DNA from: Virgibacillus sp. NKC19-3
GTDB lineage: Bacteria > Bacillota > Bacilli > Bacillales > Amphibacillaceae
NCBI RefSeq assembly: GCF_019837165.1
Contig: NZ_JAGYHC010000001.1
Span: 806,001 to 870,000 of the forward strand
Length of the DNA stretch: 64,000 nucleotides
Direction of reading: 5' to 3'
Shown here piece after piece: positions 63,408-64,000 of the stretch. A model generated the notes under the pieces. It did no database searches, was not told where the DNA came from, and saw only the letters and a list, made by a program, of their open reading frames with translations. Within the stretch, counting starts at the first letter, position 1, and every line of letters starts with the position of its first letter. A program made the translations under genes and the position numbers.

Positions 63408-64000
63408 GTGATAAAGATTGGAAGATTGATTAAAAGTATATTTGTTTCTCTTGCCATTGTTTTCTTAACATTTTTCCCCGTAATTGAGCCTGTTTCTTAT
63501 GCGGTAGAATCATGGACGGGTAACTCCTGGGAAGGTAATTCATGGGAGGGAAGCCCGTGGACTGGAAATTCATGGGATGGCTCAAGTCTTCAATGGGAAG
63601 GAACCCCTTGGGAAGGTAATTCATGGGAAGGACAGGAAACAAACGAAGGATCAACTTGGAATGGCAACGAATGGAGTGGCGTTCCCTGGTATTTAGAAGG
63701 ATGGTCACAATCAGGTTTTCAGGGAAATCCGTGGACGCAACCAGGCTATGAAGGGAGTCCATATGCCGGAAATCCGTGGACGCAACCAGGCTATGAAGGG
63801 AGTCCATATGCCGGAAATCCGTGGACACAGCCAGGCTATGAGGGAAGCCCATATGCCGGAAATCCATGGACACAGCCAGGCTATGAAGGGAGCCCATATG
63901 TAGGAAATCCGTGGACACAGCCGGGCTATGAAGGGAGTCCATATGTAGGAAATCCGTGGACACAGCCGGGGTATGAAGGAAGTCCATATGCAGGGGACCC
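63408..64000 (+). CDS. Secreted Trp/Gly-rich repeat protein, cut by the window end
   Basis: An open frame of at least 197 codons runs past base 64000. It starts with a signal peptide (IGRLIKSIFVSLAIVFLTFF, cleavage near SYA-VES). A mature part of WEGNSW-type five-residue repeats follows, then six or more 15-residue repeats (GNPWTQPGYEGSPYA, 45-bp units from about 63720). The composition is Trp, Gly, Pro, Tyr, Asn and Glu. The start is uncertain: GTG 63408, ATT 63417 and TTG 63426 are in frame, and the GGGGTGAT at 63405-63412 could serve the later ones. I do not recognise the family; it may be the N-terminal part of a large surface or toxin protein. Confidence 0.7.
   Translation, partial: MIKIGRLIKSIFVSLAIVFLTFFPVIEPVSYAVESWTGNSWEGNSWEGSPWTGNSWDGSSLQWEGTPWEGNSWEGQETNEGSTWNGNEWSGVPWYLEGWSQSGFQGNPWTQPGYEGSPYAGNPWTQPGYEGSPYAGNPWTQPGYEGSPYAGNPWTQPGYEGSPYVGNPWTQPGYEGSPYVGNPWTQPGYEGSPYAGD

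Noticed and set aside
63430-63987. 185-codon minus-strand frame rich in HMDSLH repeats
   Set aside because: It is the antisense shadow of the Trp-rich repeat gene. The plus strand has a signal peptide and regular repeats.

Overview
The window comes from a low-GC Gram-positive bacterium of the family Bacillaceae, most like the halotolerant Oceanobacillus/Virgibacillus group. Evidence: AGGAGG-type ribosome binding sites, frequent TTG/GTG starts, sigma-A promoters, a T-box leader, an LPXTG surface protein, lipoproteins with short lipoboxes, and close counterparts of Bacillus subtilis PncA, PdxK, YkwC, YteA, YtpP, CssRS and YkoGHJ. The genus is inferred.

Bases 1-21300 are a catabolic island for pectin and uronic acids. 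It holds a LarA-family nickel-pincer racemase/epimerase homologue with one frameshift, an SDR oxidoreductase, an FGGY gluconokinase, LarB, a stand-alone LarC C-terminal domain, tagaturonate epimerase UxaE, uronate isomerase UxaC, a Gfo/Idh/MocA dehydrogenase, an unrecognised polytopic membrane protein, decayed ISL3 and IS30 elements, three GH28 polygalacturonase copies (one decayed, one wall-anchored by SLH repeats, one with a FIMAH domain and a frameshift) and a complete TRAP transporter. Together they spell out a route: pectin, galacturonate, tagaturonate, fructuronate, mannonate, then C2 epimerisation by the nickel enzyme to gluconate, then 6-phosphogluconate. That would bypass mannonate dehydratase and the KDG branch. 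Three promoters (uxaE, the second GH28 gene, TRAP) and the promoter of the decayed GH28 copy share a palindromic operator, ATTTGTTT-N3-AAACAAAT, just downstream of the -10 box. The three live ones also carry a cre-like site. This pathway and regulon are the main discovery candidates.

Bases 21300-50300 are mostly chromosomal housekeeping: a FecCD-type metal-chelate ABC importer, DUF456, PdxK, PncA, a T-box controlled archaeal-type prolyl-tRNA synthetase, a thiol peroxidase, TrhO, a two-gene GMC dehydrogenase, a cold shock protein, YkwC, YteA, HtrB divergent from CssRS, TypA/BipA, SRPBCC and DUF1232 proteins, an ABC-2 exporter, DUF4064, a YfhE-like protein, a DUF368 (PopT-type) transporter, YtpP and a VOC protein. 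Three intergenic regions carry tandem arrays with the same 21-bp period but different sequences.

Bases 50300-55700 hold an LPXTG protein with acidic repeats, divergent from an OmpR-type two-component system, followed by a PepSY protein and a frameshifted diacylglycerol kinase family gene. Bases 56300-64000 hold a compact Tad/Flp pilus operon (CpaB-, CpaE-, CpaF-, TadB- and TadC-like proteins and one Flp prepilin), a VWA lipoprotein, a region of nested inverted repeats and the start of a secreted tryptophan- and glycine-rich repeat protein that runs off the window.

Three otherwise intact genes (larA-like, second GH28, diacylglycerol kinase) are each broken by one missing base in a homopolymer run. 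This may reflect sequencing error rather than real decay.
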